Source: JAHBVY01 sp964415255
Lineage (GTDB): Bacteria; Myxococcota_A; Polyangia; Polyangiales; Polyangiaceae
NCBI GenBank assembly: GCA_964415255.1
Contig: CAYQAC010000092.1
Span: 1-20,929, forward strand
Length of the DNA: 20,929 nt
Reading direction: 5' to 3'
The notes under the pieces were generated by a model that ran no database searches, had not been told where the DNA came from, and saw nothing but the letters and a program-made list of their open reading frames with translations. Below, in pieces: positions 7,291-14,729 of the stretch (positions are counted from its first letter, which is position 1; every line of letters starts with the position of its first letter). A program made the translations under genes and the position numbers.

Positions 7291-8181
7291 TCAGGGGTAC
7301 GCCGGGATGGGGCCCTCGTCGGTCCAGCGGTAGAAGCCGAGCCCCACCTTCTTCCCGGTGCGCCCGGCCCGCACCAGCTGGCGGAGCAGCGCCGGCGGGC
7401 GAAACTGCTCGCCGAGCTCGCGGTGCAGGTGCTCGAGGATCGCGAGCCGCACGTCGAGCCCCACCAAGTCAGTCAGCTTGAGCGGCCCCATCGGGTGGCG
7501 GTAGCCGAGCTCCATCGCGCAATCGATGTCCACGACGGAGGCGACGCCGCTCTCCAGCATGCGGATCGCCTCCGCGCCGAGCGCCACCCCGAGGCGACTC
7601 GAGGCGAAGCCAGGGAAATCGCGGACGACGATGGGCTCCTTCTGAAGCTGCCGCGCAAAACTCAGGGCGCGCTCCACGCTGCCGTCGCTGGTGGCGACGC
7701 CGCGCACGATCTCGAGCAGCGGCATCACCGGAGGCGGGTTGAAGAAGTGGAGCCCAATCACGCGCTCCGGCTGCCCCAGCTGCTGGCCCAGCTCCGTGAG
7801 CGAGAGGCTGGAGGTGTTCGAGGCGAGCAGCGTGTCCTCCGTGGTGTGCTGGAGCACGCTGCGAAAGAGCTCGAGCTTCAGCGACAGCCGCTCCGGCACC
7901 GCCTCAATCACCAGCTCCACGCCGCGCACGCTGGCCTCGAGCTCAGAGCTCGTTTCCACGCGGCTAAGTGTGGCCTCCGCCTCCGCGGCGTCGAGCTTGC
8001 CGCGCTCGACCTGACGCTTCAGCTGCGCGTCGATGCTCGCCGTGGCGCGGCTCAGCTGCGCTTCTGCCACATCGAAGAGCCGAGTCGCGATCCCCTTGCT
8101 CGCGCACAGCTGCGCGATCCCCATGCCCATGGTGCCTGCCCCCAGCACCGCCACGCTCCACACCTCACGTACGTCCACCAT
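7291..8181 (-). CDS. 3-hydroxyacyl-CoA / 3-hydroxybutyryl-CoA dehydrogenase
   Basis: This enzyme oxidises (S)-3-hydroxyacyl-CoA to 3-oxoacyl-CoA with NAD+. The 296-residue protein has a Rossmann NAD-binding motif GAGTMG at 14-19, the SNTSS block (Ser121), the catalytic His145 in GLHFFNPPP with Glu157, and the C-terminal substrate domain MELGYRHPMGPLKLTDLVGLD. An oddity is that the motif usually reading GF-x-x-NRL is GFASSRL here, so Ser195 replaces the conserved Asn. I recall similar GFATSRLG-type sequences in a subgroup of this family, so it is probably a subfamily trait rather than damage. The start is ATG 8179-8181. Upstream are TATCGG six bases before the ATG and TGGACA 17 bases further up. 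It is probably the first gene of a unit with the thiolase. Confidence 0.92.
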   Translation of the reverse strand: MVDVREVWSVAVLGAGTMGMGIAQLCASKGIATRLFDVAEAQLSRATASIDAQLKRQVERGKLDAAEAEATLSRVETSSELEASVRGVELVIEAVPERLSLKLELFRSVLQHTTEDTLLASNTSSLSLTELGQQLGQPERVIGLHFFNPPPVMPLLEIVRGVATSDGSVERALSFARQLQKEPIVVRDFPGFASSRLGVALGAEAIRMLESGVASVVDIDCAMELGYRHPMGPLKLTDLVGLDVRLAILEHLHRELGEQFRPPALLRQLVRAGRTGKKVGLGFYRWTDEGPIPAYP

Positions 8182-8187
8182 GGGTTA

Positions 8188-8216
8188 CCGATAGGGAACC
8201 CTCGCGGCGATGTCCA
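8188..8216 (-). promoter_or_regulatory. Candidate promoter of the dehydrogenase-thiolase unit
   Basis: On the minus strand, TGGACA (8216-8211) is followed by a 17-base spacer, then TATCGG (8193-8188), six bases, and the ATG at 8181. The -35 fits well and the -10 moderately. The start codon would lie at the expected transcription start. Confidence 0.4.
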
Positions 8217-8328
8217 CGCCCTTCCGTCGCGATGCGGCGCGCCGCAGCGCGCGCCAGGCTAGTGCTGAGACCCCGCGCGGCGCACAGTCTATGCCGCGGA
8301 GCGCGGTGCCAAACCCCCAAAACCCCAT

Positions 8329-8360
8329 GAGGCACCTCCACGCGCCTCGTCAGGTGCCTC
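8329..8360 (-). terminator. Terminator downstream of the envelope cluster
   Basis: GAGGCACCT (8329-8337) and AGGTGCCTC (8352-8360) form a perfect 9-base-pair stem with a 14-base loop. Read on the minus strand, the stem is followed by a stretch rich in G and T containing GGTTTTGGGGGTTT. It lies about 60 bases after the stop of the zinc-ribbon gene and before the dehydrogenase start, where a terminator is expected. Confidence 0.6.
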
Positions 8361-8400
8361 CGCGGGCTCTGGCAGTCGTCGTGCGCCGCATGTGTTGAGC

Positions 8401-8435
8401 GCTACTCCAGGCGCAGGCCGCTACTCCAGGCGCAG
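8401..8435. repeat. Tandem duplication of the zinc-ribbon gene's last codons
   Basis: GCTACTCCAGGCGCAG occurs at 8401-8416 and 8420-8435, a period of 19 bases. On the minus strand the inner copy encodes the C-terminal LRLE plus stop; the outer copy repeats the same coding end just beyond the stop. Confidence 0.85.
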
Positions 8436-9209
8436 CCCGTGGCCATGAATCGGCTCTTTGCAGGTGGCGCACAGCTCCGGCACGTGGCGGCGGTGGTACA
8501 CCTGGCTGCAGCCAGGGCAGAGCCGCGCGTCCGCCTCGAGGGTGATGGCGGCGCGGCTCGCTTTGCAGGCGCGCCCCGTGATTTGGATCGCCTCCACGGG
8601 GGCTCGCTTCGGGAGCGCGCTGGCTCCCTCTTCACCCAGCTTCGCCCCGCCATAGCGCCGCACCTCCCCCAGTTCATCGCTCGTCAGCCTGACGAGCTTG
8701 GGGCGCCGTTTCTCAGCTTCCCTGACGATGTGGCCGGCGGCCGCCCCGTGCGCCTTGAGCGGCACGCGCAGCACCAGCTCTGCGCCGCGCAGCACCAGAT
8801 CTCCACCAGAGACGCTGAGCTCCTCAATGTCGCACCACAACAGCCGGGATGTCTCCCCGCGCTCGACGGCGACGCCCGCGTCACCCACGCGCACGGGGTA
8901 GATGGGCGCGTCGCCGAGCCAGAGCGCGGCCCCCAGCGCCGCGCCGCCGCCGGCCATCAGGTACAGGGCGTAGCTCAGCGGCTCGTCACGGAGCCACTGG
9001 CCGTACACCCCAACGCCGAGCGCCAAGGCGCCGAGCGCGCCGCCTGCCAAGGCGAGCGGCGTGGTGCTGAGCTCAGGCACAGCGAAGCGCCGCTCCCGCG
9101 CGACACGCTGTTTGGGCTGCTCGGCGGCGCTCTTGTCCGTCTTCTTGCGGCTCTGCGTGGCGCGTCGCTCACGGCGACTGGTGCTCGAACTCTTGGGCGT
9201 ATCGGTCAT
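8421..9209 (-). CDS. Unrecognised membrane protein with PH-like segment and C-terminal zinc ribbon
   Basis: I do not recognise a named family. The 262-residue protein has a charged Arg/Lys/Ser-rich cytoplasmic start (1-45), two adjacent hydrophobic helices (about 50-70 and 78-98), a beta-rich segment (about 103-170) like bacterial PH-type domains that follow paired helices, and a C-terminal treble-clef or zinc-ribbon site with CPGC at 231-234, a Tyr-His pair at 238-239 and CATC at 247-250. The start is ATG 9207-9209. No Shine-Dalgarno is seen; TAAAGA lies eight bases before the ATG. It is third in a minus-strand series with the WD40-like lipoprotein (61-base gap) and the Ig-like protein. The zinc site suggests protein or nucleic-acid contact in the cytoplasm. 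A function cannot be assigned. Confidence 0.85.
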   Translation of the reverse strand: MTDTPKSSSTSRRERRATQSRKKTDKSAAEQPKQRVARERRFAVPELSTTPLALAGGALGALALGVGVYGQWLRDEPLSYALYLMAGGGAALGAALWLGDAPIYPVRVGDAGVAVERGETSRLLWCDIEELSVSGGDLVLRGAELVLRVPLKAHGAAAGHIVREAEKRRPKLVRLTSDELGEVRRYGGAKLGEEGASALPKRAPVEAIQITGRACKASRAAITLEADARLCPGCSQVYHRRHVPELCATCKEPIHGHGLRLE

Positions 9210-9269
9210 AGGGGCTGTCTTTAGAGGGCGTGGCGCGGCGTGCCCGGAGGCGCTCGCGCGGTGCTGGGC

Positions 9270-10340
9270 TTAAGGACGCCCTACCCATAGCCGGAGGTTG
9301 CCCTCACGGTCTACCGCCGCGAGGCTCGCGCCGTCATCATCCAGGGCCACGTCCTCCACCAGGCCGTTCGCGAGGCTCAGCGTGCCTTCGCCCGCGAGCT
9401 CCACCAAGTCCAGGCCGTGGGAGCCACCGCGCACGAGCCAGTCCCCGCGGGCGGTGAACCACAGGCTCTTGATCCAGGCGCCGTGGGCGCGAAGGTGAGC
9501 TGGCTTCGCCTCATCCAGCGCCCACACCCGCGTGAGGTTCGCCTCCCCCTCCTCCGCCAGCAGCCGACCGCTGCGATCGAAGGCGAGCGCGTCGCTCTCG
9601 TTCTCGTAGCGGACCAGCCGGTTCGGCTGCTCTGGGGCGTCGATCGACCACCACCAAATGGAGCCTTGCACCCAAGCGACGGCGAGCCGTTGGCCGTCGT
9701 GGCTGAGGGCGAGGCTCTTGACGTCGATGGGGGGCCCTGGGACCTCAATCTCTCGGACGCCGCCGCCCACCAAATCGTAGATCCGCAGCACCCCGTCGTG
9801 GTGCCCCACGGCGAGCCAGGGCCAGCTCAGGGTGACGGCGACGGCGCGCTGCTCAGGCTCGAACTCCAGGCGGCTGAGCTCCTTCAGATCGCGCAGCTGG
9901 TACTGCTCCACGCGTGAGCCGCAGGCGACGATGAGCCGCGACGCCGCCAGGTACACGCCCGAGCGCAGCACGTCGGTGCAGCTCGCCGACGCGCCGAGCG
10001 CCTTGCCTGTCCGCGTGTCGTACAGCTTCACTGGGCTATCAGCGACCGCCGCGGCCACACGAGAGGCGCTGCGCGACACCGCGACGGCCACGCCCCGGCC
10101 CCCCAGGTTCACCTCCCAGGCCTTGACGATGCGGTGCGGCTGGCTGCCGTCGATGGCGAGCGCTGCTGGATTGGCGGGCTTACCCAGGGGCTCCACGCGC
10201 GGTGGCTCCGCGCGCGGCGCGGCGGTGGGCGTGCACCCAAGCAGCGCTGAGGTGAGCAGCGCGGCGGGCGCACACCCGAGCAGCGCTGAGGTGAGGCGCG
10301 CGGCGCGCGCGGGGTGCAGGAGCCTAGCGTGGAGCGACAT
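9270..10340 (-). CDS. WD40-like beta-propeller lipoprotein
   Basis: The 356-residue protein has an N-terminal export signal with lipobox LLGC, and then repeating four-strand units typical of WD40/quinoprotein-like propellers. Examples are VKLYDTRTGKALG, GVLRIYDLVGGGVREI, LALSHDGQRLAVAWVQGSIWWWSID, LTRVWALDEAKPAHLRAH and AAVDREGNLRLWVGRP. These probably scaffold protein-protein contact in the envelope rather than catalyse a reaction. The signal region is unusual because LTSALLGC occurs twice, giving two possible lipidated cysteines (Cys23 and Cys36). The start ATG 10338-10340 shares one base with the stop of the upstream Ig-like gene (TGATG), so translation is probably coupled. Partner and role are unknown. 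Confidence 0.88.
   Translation of the reverse strand: MSLHARLLHPARAARLTSALLGCAPAALLTSALLGCTPTAAPRAEPPRVEPLGKPANPAALAIDGSQPHRIVKAWEVNLGGRGVAVAVSRSASRVAAAVADSPVKLYDTRTGKALGASASCTDVLRSGVYLAASRLIVACGSRVEQYQLRDLKELSRLEFEPEQRAVAVTLSWPWLAVGHHDGVLRIYDLVGGGVREIEVPGPPIDVKSLALSHDGQRLAVAWVQGSIWWWSIDAPEQPNRLVRYENESDALAFDRSGRLLAEEGEANLTRVWALDEAKPAHLRAHGAWIKSLWFTARGDWLVRGGSHGLDLVELAGEGTLSLANGLVEDVALDDDGASLAAVDREGNLRLWVGRP
10234..10295. repeat. 39-base repeat duplicating a lipobox
   Basis: A nearly identical 23-base stretch occurs at 10234-10256 and 10273-10295 with one mismatch. The period is 39 bases, which is 13 codons, so the frame is kept. Both copies encode the LTSALLGC region of the WD40-like lipoprotein signal peptide. 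Confidence 0.85.
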
Positions 10341-11731
10341 CAGGCACCTCGATAAAGCACGAGCAGGCCGAGCAGCAAGAAGCCGAGCCCAACGCAGAGC
10401 GCGGCGATGACCAGGTTCAGCCCAATCGGCGTCACGGTGAGGTTTGCTTGAGCCTCGGCGCTCGCTTGCTCTTTTAGGTGTTCATTGAAGCGCGCCGCCG
10501 CGCGGCGGCTCTGCTCCAGCATCAACGCGATCACGATCAGGCCTGAGAAGAGCGCGATCCCCGCGGCGATCCAGCGCGCCTGGCGCACCCGCGCCTCCGC
10601 GCGCGCCTGAGCTGCGGGGAAGCCATCGAGCAGCGTGAGCTCGCTGGCGCCGAGGGTTGGCAGCGGACCTGCGCTCGGATCATCGAGCGGCCACCCGACG
10701 CTGCCTCCACCTTGTAGCTCGGGCGAGCTCGAAGTGAGCAGCCACCCGAGCGGCTCGCCCTCGGCGCGCGGTGGTAAGCTGAGCGCCCCACGCCACAAGC
10801 CATCGGGTGAGGGGCTGAGTGGCACGGTGGCGCCGCCGCGCCGCCCCTGCTCGTCGATCCAAGCCACGAAGGCGCGCTCCCGCTCGACGGGCGAGGTCAG
10901 CACCAAGGAGTCATCGGCGCCAGGGCGCAGATCGATCGCGCCGGGGATCACCGGGAGCGTCGCGCTGAGCGAGCCCATGAGCGCCTCCCCCTCGGGCTGC
11001 TCCAGGCGCGCGCTCACGTCCACCAAGATGGTGTGGGCATCGGCGATGAGCTCGGTGGAGGCGAGGCCGCGCTCGTCGCTCATCAGCTGTCGTGAACGTC
11101 CGCCATCCTCACCATCAATGGTCAGGGTCGCGCCCGTGAGCTGCACCTCCACGTGGCTCCCAGCGACGGGGCGCCCAGCGCGCGTCACCTCGATCCACAA
11201 GGTGTCGCGGAAGGGCACCGCGAACGCCCCGCGCCCCGGCGCGACGCGCAGGGCGAGCTCCCCACGGCTCGGCGCGCTCCAGGTCGCGCCCCGCCGCAGG
11301 CCAGCGCGCCAGGCCGCGAGCGGCGTGCTCACCACGCCCGCGGCGAGCGGGTGGCTCCGCGAGACGCCAGGCGAATCGTCAGCGGGCTCGACGCGGAGCG
11401 TGAACGGACCCGTCGTGGGCGCCTCCCAGACCCACTCGAGCTGGGCGTGCCCCTGCGCGTCGGTCAGCGCCTCCACCACCGTCGTCTGGCCAGCCTCGCT
11501 GGTGGCGGTCACGCGCACCGGCAGCTCTCGAGGCCGCTCACCTTCGCGCGTGTGCTCTGCCACCACCAAGCGGACGTGGTGACTCGAAGCGCCCTCGGTA
11601 GGCCCCCCGAACACCCGCGCCGCGACGTAGGCGCGTGGGCTCCCCACCACGAGCAGCGCGAAGCCCACCGCCAGCACGCTGAGCACTGGCAGGCCACGCA
11701 GCAGCCACTGTGCGCGGCGCTCGGCGCTCAC
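10340..11731 (-). CDS. Membrane-anchored protein with large Ig-like periplasmic region (unrecognised)
   Basis: The 463-residue protein begins with a short cytoplasmic piece and one hydrophobic helix (about 8-31). A long exported region (about 32-385) follows, rich in beta-strand patterns such as VRVTATSEAGQTTVVEALTDAQGHA and TRAGRPVAGSHVEVQLTGATL. These resemble bacterial Ig-like or macroglobulin-type repeats. Two more helices (about 387-406 and 436-460), with a basic cytoplasmic linker between them, end the protein. The start is taken at GTG 11729-11731, because AGGGGAG lies seven bases upstream and the predicted topology begins just after it. The open frame runs far upstream, but that part overlaps the divergent kinase gene and is Arg/His/Pro-rich. 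The stop overlaps the ATG of the WD40-like lipoprotein. I do not recognise the family. Confidence 0.75.
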   Translation of the reverse strand: MSAERRAQWLLRGLPVLSVLAVGFALLVVGSPRAYVAARVFGGPTEGASSHHVRLVVAEHTREGERPRELPVRVTATSEAGQTTVVEALTDAQGHAQLEWVWEAPTTGPFTLRVEPADDSPGVSRSHPLAAGVVSTPLAAWRAGLRRGATWSAPSRGELALRVAPGRGAFAVPFRDTLWIEVTRAGRPVAGSHVEVQLTGATLTIDGEDGGRSRQLMSDERGLASTELIADAHTILVDVSARLEQPEGEALMGSLSATLPVIPGAIDLRPGADDSLVLTSPVERERAFVAWIDEQGRRGGATVPLSPSPDGLWRGALSLPPRAEGEPLGWLLTSSSPELQGGGSVGWPLDDPSAGPLPTLGASELTLLDGFPAAQARAEARVRQARWIAAGIALFSGLIVIALMLEQSRRAAARFNEHLKEQASAEAQANLTVTPIGLNLVIAALCVGLGFLLLGLLVLYRGA

Positions 11732-11959
11732 GGCGCCGCTCCCCTGAGCGCTCGTCGTGCCGCCCCGTGCTGCCAGCGCCGTGACCACCACGCGGTGAGC
11801 TGACGGGCGCTTGGGCGCCGCCCGGTCGGCGTCGGCTCTCCTGAGGCGGGCATTGCGTGACTCTACTGCAACGCGCGGCCCATTTCTTGGGGGGGGTTGG
11901 GCACCGCGTTTTACGCGCGGCCGCTGGCGCGGCCGGACGACTCGGCCGACACTCCCGGG

Positions 11960-13525
11960 ATGGCAGTTGGACGCATCCAGCGGCGCTTGGCCCTGGCCAT
12001 CGTCCTCACCGCGCTCATCCCCTTGGTGGCGGCGATCGCCATGGGCGAGTGGGTCGTGCGTGAGACGTCGGCTCGATTCTATACCCCCGAGGTCGGCACC
12101 CGGCTGGACGACGCCTTGGACGTCTACCAAGACCTGGCGCGGGCCGTGAAGGCGCGGATGCGAGTCTCTGCGGCCGCGATGGCTAAGGACGCGGCGCTCA
12201 GCCAGGCGCTCGCTAGTGGTGACCAAGCAGCGCTCAAGGAGCGCCTCTCCCAGCTGTTCCACGCTGAGTCCGATTTAGTCAGTTTAACTGTGGAAGACGC
12301 CGCTGGTGAGGCGCTCGCCGAGGAGCGTCGCGCGTCGGACTTCAATGAGGAGACGGAGCTCGATCTGGAGGTGCGCGTGCCGCTCGGAGCGGGCGAGGCA
12401 GCGCCCGCGCTGGTGGCGGTGTTCGCCACCGACGCGCGGCGCTTTCAGGAGCGCGACCAGCTCAGCCTGTTCCTCGACGTCTACCGCGCGGTGGAGCGCC
12501 GGCGCGAGGAGGACGACTCAGGTCGGCTGTATGCCTTCGCGGCGCTGCTCGGGCTGACCATCTTGATGGCGATCGGCGTCGGCACCACGTTGGCGCGCGG
12601 CGTTTCCACGCGGATCGGCAAGTTGGCTGAGGCGACGGCTGAGGTGGGCGCGGGCAACCTCGAGGTGCGGGTGCCTGAGACGGGGCGCGATGAGATCACC
12701 GACTTGGCGGTCGCCTTCAACCGCATGCTCGGGGAGGTGGAGACCAGCCGCGCGCGCATCGAGTTCCTTCAACGCATCGGGGCCTGGCAGGAGATGGCGC
12801 GTCGCCTGGCCCATGAGATCAAGAACCCGCTCACGCCGATCCAGCTGGCAGTGCAGGAGGTGCACCGCCGCTACCCAGGGGACGATCCGAGCTACCGACG
12901 CATGCTCGACACCACGCTCGAGATCGTTGAGGACGAGGTCGGCACGCTGCGGCGCTTGGTGGGTGAGTTCTCGAACTTCGCGCGGCTCCCGCAGGCCGCG
13001 CTCGCGCCGGCCGATCTAGGAGAGTTCTTGCACGAGCTGCAGGCGCGCGGCGCGCGCCCTTCGTACGAGGCGCTCACGCCCGAAGACGCGCCGCACCCGA
13101 ACGAGCCGCCCGGCGCCCCGCCTGGCGCCGATCTGAGCTTCGAGCTCGCGCTGCCCGAAGGCCCGCTGCCAGCGCGGCTCGACCGCGACATGTTGAAGCG
13201 CGCGCTGCTCAACCTGGTGGAGAACGCAGCGCAGGCGGGCCGAGGTCGCCCAGGAGGGGCGCGCGTGGAGGTCCGCGTCAGCCCCGAGCAGGAGCACTGG
13301 GTGATCGACGTGGACGATGACGGCCCGGGCATCGCGGAGGAGGACCGCGTCAAGGTCTTTGACCCTTACGTCACCAGTAAGCCTGACGGCACCGGGCTCG
13401 GGCTCGCGATCGTCAAGAAGATCATCGTGGAGCACGGCGGGACGGTCAGCGCTTGCAGCAGCCCGCGAGGCGGCGCGCGCCTGCGCGTCAAGCTGCCGAA
13501 GGCCACCCCCAGCGAGGCGGCGTGA
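11960..13525 (+). CDS. NtrY-like sensor histidine kinase (no adjacent regulator)
   Basis: This is an inner-membrane sensor that autophosphorylates on His and passes phosphate to a response regulator. Order of parts in 521 residues: helix 9-31, extracytoplasmic sensor region about 32-188, helix about 189-211, HAMP about 212-262 (VPETGRDEITDLAVAFNRML), dimerisation domain with His285 in RRLAHEIKNPLTPIQLA, then an ATPase domain with N box NLVENAAQAG, G1 DVDDDGPGIAEED, F box VFDPYVTSK and G2 GTGLGLAIVKKII. All catalytic motifs are intact. The long EIKNPLTPIQ form is typical of NtrY-type kinases, which usually sit beside NtrX; no response-regulator gene is in the window. The start is ATG 11960. 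A TTG at 11897 has a G-run upstream, so a 21-residue extension is not excluded. It is divergent from the Ig-like envelope gene. Confidence 0.92.
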   Translation: MAVGRIQRRLALAIVLTALIPLVAAIAMGEWVVRETSARFYTPEVGTRLDDALDVYQDLARAVKARMRVSAAAMAKDAALSQALASGDQAALKERLSQLFHAESDLVSLTVEDAAGEALAEERRASDFNEETELDLEVRVPLGAGEAAPALVAVFATDARRFQERDQLSLFLDVYRAVERRREEDDSGRLYAFAALLGLTILMAIGVGTTLARGVSTRIGKLAEATAEVGAGNLEVRVPETGRDEITDLAVAFNRMLGEVETSRARIEFLQRIGAWQEMARRLAHEIKNPLTPIQLAVQEVHRRYPGDDPSYRRMLDTTLEIVEDEVGTLRRLVGEFSNFARLPQAALAPADLGEFLHELQARGARPSYEALTPEDAPHPNEPPGAPPGADLSFELALPEGPLPARLDRDMLKRALLNLVENAAQAGRGRPGGARVEVRVSPEQEHWVIDVDDDGPGIAEEDRVKVFDPYVTSKPDGTGLGLAIVKKIIVEHGGTVSACSSPRGGARLRVKLPKATPSEAA

Positions 13526-13580
13526 TCTGAACGGCGCGCTGCGAGGGCGCCCCGCATGGGGGTGGTCTCCCCGGTCCGTC

Positions 13581-13616
13581 TTGCGGCGAACGGATCGCCG
13601 CTCTAGAGCCGCGAGA
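13581..13616 (+). promoter_or_regulatory. Candidate promoter before the thioredoxin gene
   Basis: TTGCGG (13581-13586), a 17-base spacer, TAGAGC (13604-13609), six bases, then ATG 13616. The -35 and spacing fit sigma70-type promoters; the -10 is weaker. If used, the thioredoxin mRNA would be leaderless. Confidence 0.4.
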
Positions 13617-14164
13617 TGGCTAACGCGCGCCTGAAGCCGACGCAGAACCCGAAGCAGGCTTACATCACGGCGGGTCTGGTGCTGGTGGCCGCGCTGGTGT
13701 TCGGCCTGGTCGTGTTACCGCGCTTCGATCCTGAGCGTGACCGGCTCGATACCCCCGCGCCTGACTTCGCGCTCGACGTGATCCACCAAGGGGAGCCAGG
13801 CGCTCGCCAGCGCCTGAGCCACCTGCGCGGCAAGCCTGTCTTGCTCGATTTCTGGGCGAGCTGGTGCATGCCGTGTCGCGCGCAGGCGCCGATCGTTGAC
13901 GCGGTGGCGCGCCACTACGGCGAGCGGATCCACGTGCTCGGCGTGGACACGGGGGATGAAGAGGCGGCCGCTCGCGCCTTCGCGATGGAGACCAAGCTGA
14001 GCTACCCATCGGTGTATGACGGCGATGGAAGCGTGGCGCGCGTGTTTCAGGTGACGAGCCTGCCCACCCTCATCCTGCTGGACGCCGAGGGGAACATCCG
14101 CCTGTTCCGCGCGCGGGTGCTCGGCCAAGAAGAGCTCAAGGCCGCGATCGATCGGCTGCTTTAG
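13616..14164 (+). CDS. TlpA/ResA-type membrane-anchored thioredoxin
   Basis: These proteins are periplasm-facing thiol-disulphide oxidoreductases, often reducing apocytochrome c or other envelope thiols. The 182-residue protein has a positively charged start, a single membrane anchor (about 16-34) and an AhpC/TlpA-type fold beginning APDFALD. The active site is WCMPC at 83-87, and the cis-Pro is Pro150 in SLPT. The WCMPC form is common for TlpA-like reductants. The start is ATG 13616, 90 bases after the kinase stop. It may be co-transcribed with the kinase or use its own promoter at 13581-13609. No cytochrome c maturation genes are nearby, so the client is unknown. Confidence 0.92.
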   Translation: MANARLKPTQNPKQAYITAGLVLVAALVFGLVVLPRFDPERDRLDTPAPDFALDVIHQGEPGARQRLSHLRGKPVLLDFWASWCMPCRAQAPIVDAVARHYGERIHVLGVDTGDEEAAARAFAMETKLSYPSVYDGDGSVARVFQVTSLPTLILLDAEGNIRLFRARVLGQEELKAAIDRLL

Positions 14165-14248
14165 CTAGCTCGTAGCGCTCACCTCAGCGATGTAGTCAGT
14201 TAGGCTGTATATAGGGCGCGCAGGGCGCTGACGCAGGCAGCTGGAGCC

Positions 14249-14272
14249 GCGCGCTGACGCAGCGCGCCGTTT
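14249..14272 (+). terminator. Terminator after the kinase-thioredoxin genes
   Basis: GCGCGCT (14249-14255), loop GACGC, AGCGCGC (14261-14267), then CGTTT. This is a GC-only stem with a short T-run, 85 bases past the thioredoxin stop. The sequence GCGCTGACGCAG occurs twice here, at about 14225-14236 and 14251-14262. Confidence 0.5.
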
Positions 14273-14314
14273 GACGATCTCAAGCGCAGGACAAACGGGG
14301 CGCGTAGGTCGTGC

Positions 14315-14328
14315 TAGCCTCGGCGCGA
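14315..14328 (+). promoter_or_regulatory. Candidate -10 box before the DUF962 gene
   Basis: TAGCCT (14315-14320) fits the TANNNT form and is followed by seven bases and ATG 14328. There is no Shine-Dalgarno. A TTGACG at 14271-14276 is too far away (38 bases) to be its -35. Confidence 0.35.
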
Positions 14329-14729
14329 TGTCAGATCGCTATCAGAGCTTTGAGGAGTTTTGGCCCTACTACGTGCGCGAGCATCAGAACAAGCGCACCC
14401 GTAAGCTGCACTTCATCGGCACCGGGCTGGCGCTCGGCCTCGCGGCGACCGGGATCGTCACGGGGCGCGGGCTGCTGCTCGCGTTGGCGCCCGTCGCTGG
14501 CTACGGTCCCGCCTGGTTCAGTCATTTCCGTATAGAAAAAAACCGCCCGGCGACCTTCAAGTACCCGCTCTATAGCCTCGCGGCCGACTTCGTGATGTTC
14601 CGCAAGATGCTGAGCGGCACGATGGACGCTGAGGTCGAGCGCGTGTTGGCGCTGGACGTGGACGAGGTGGAGGCAGATGACGAGCCGGTCATCGCCACCA
14701 ACATGGCGACCGACGGCACGCTGCACTGA
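14328..14729 (+). CDS. DUF962 / Mpo1-like membrane protein
   Basis: The family includes yeast Mpo1, an Fe(II)-dependent dioxygenase that shortens 2-hydroxy fatty acids; many bacterial members are uncharacterised. The 133-residue protein opens with FEEFWPYYVREHQNKRTRKLHFIGTGLALG, where the His-containing LHFIG is a family hallmark. A hydrophobic hairpin follows (about 30-62), then GYGPAWFSHFRIEKNRPATFKYP, the second signature with the His and E-x-N-R-P-A motif, and a helix SLAADFVMFRKML. The tail is acidic. The start is ATG 14328; an upstream ATG 19 codons earlier gives Gly/Arg-rich sequence unlike the family. A metal-dependent role on lipids is plausible by homology only. Confidence 0.9.
   Translation: MSDRYQSFEEFWPYYVREHQNKRTRKLHFIGTGLALGLAATGIVTGRGLLLALAPVAGYGPAWFSHFRIEKNRPATFKYPLYSLAADFVMFRKMLSGTMDAEVERVLALDVDEVEADDEPVIATNMATDGTLH

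Noticed and set aside
7213..8262. Long plus-strand open frame (349 codons) across the dehydrogenase
   Set aside because: It is antisense to a well-supported enzyme gene and is His/Arg/Gln-rich, as expected for a GC-rich shadow frame.
10635..11803. Plus-strand open frames antisense to the Ig-like gene
   Set aside because: They are Ser/Pro/Arg or His/Arg-rich with no motif; the minus strand has a coherent topology and an overlapping downstream gene.
11732..12262. Upstream extension of the Ig-like gene to a 640-residue protein
   Set aside because: The extra 177 residues overlap the divergent kinase coding region and are Arg/His/Pro-rich. A GTG with a strong Shine-Dalgarno lies at 11731, just before the membrane helix.
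14271..14276. TTGACG as -35 for the DUF962 gene
   Set aside because: The spacing to the TAGCCT box is 38 bases, far outside the usual 16-18, and it directly follows a terminator hairpin.
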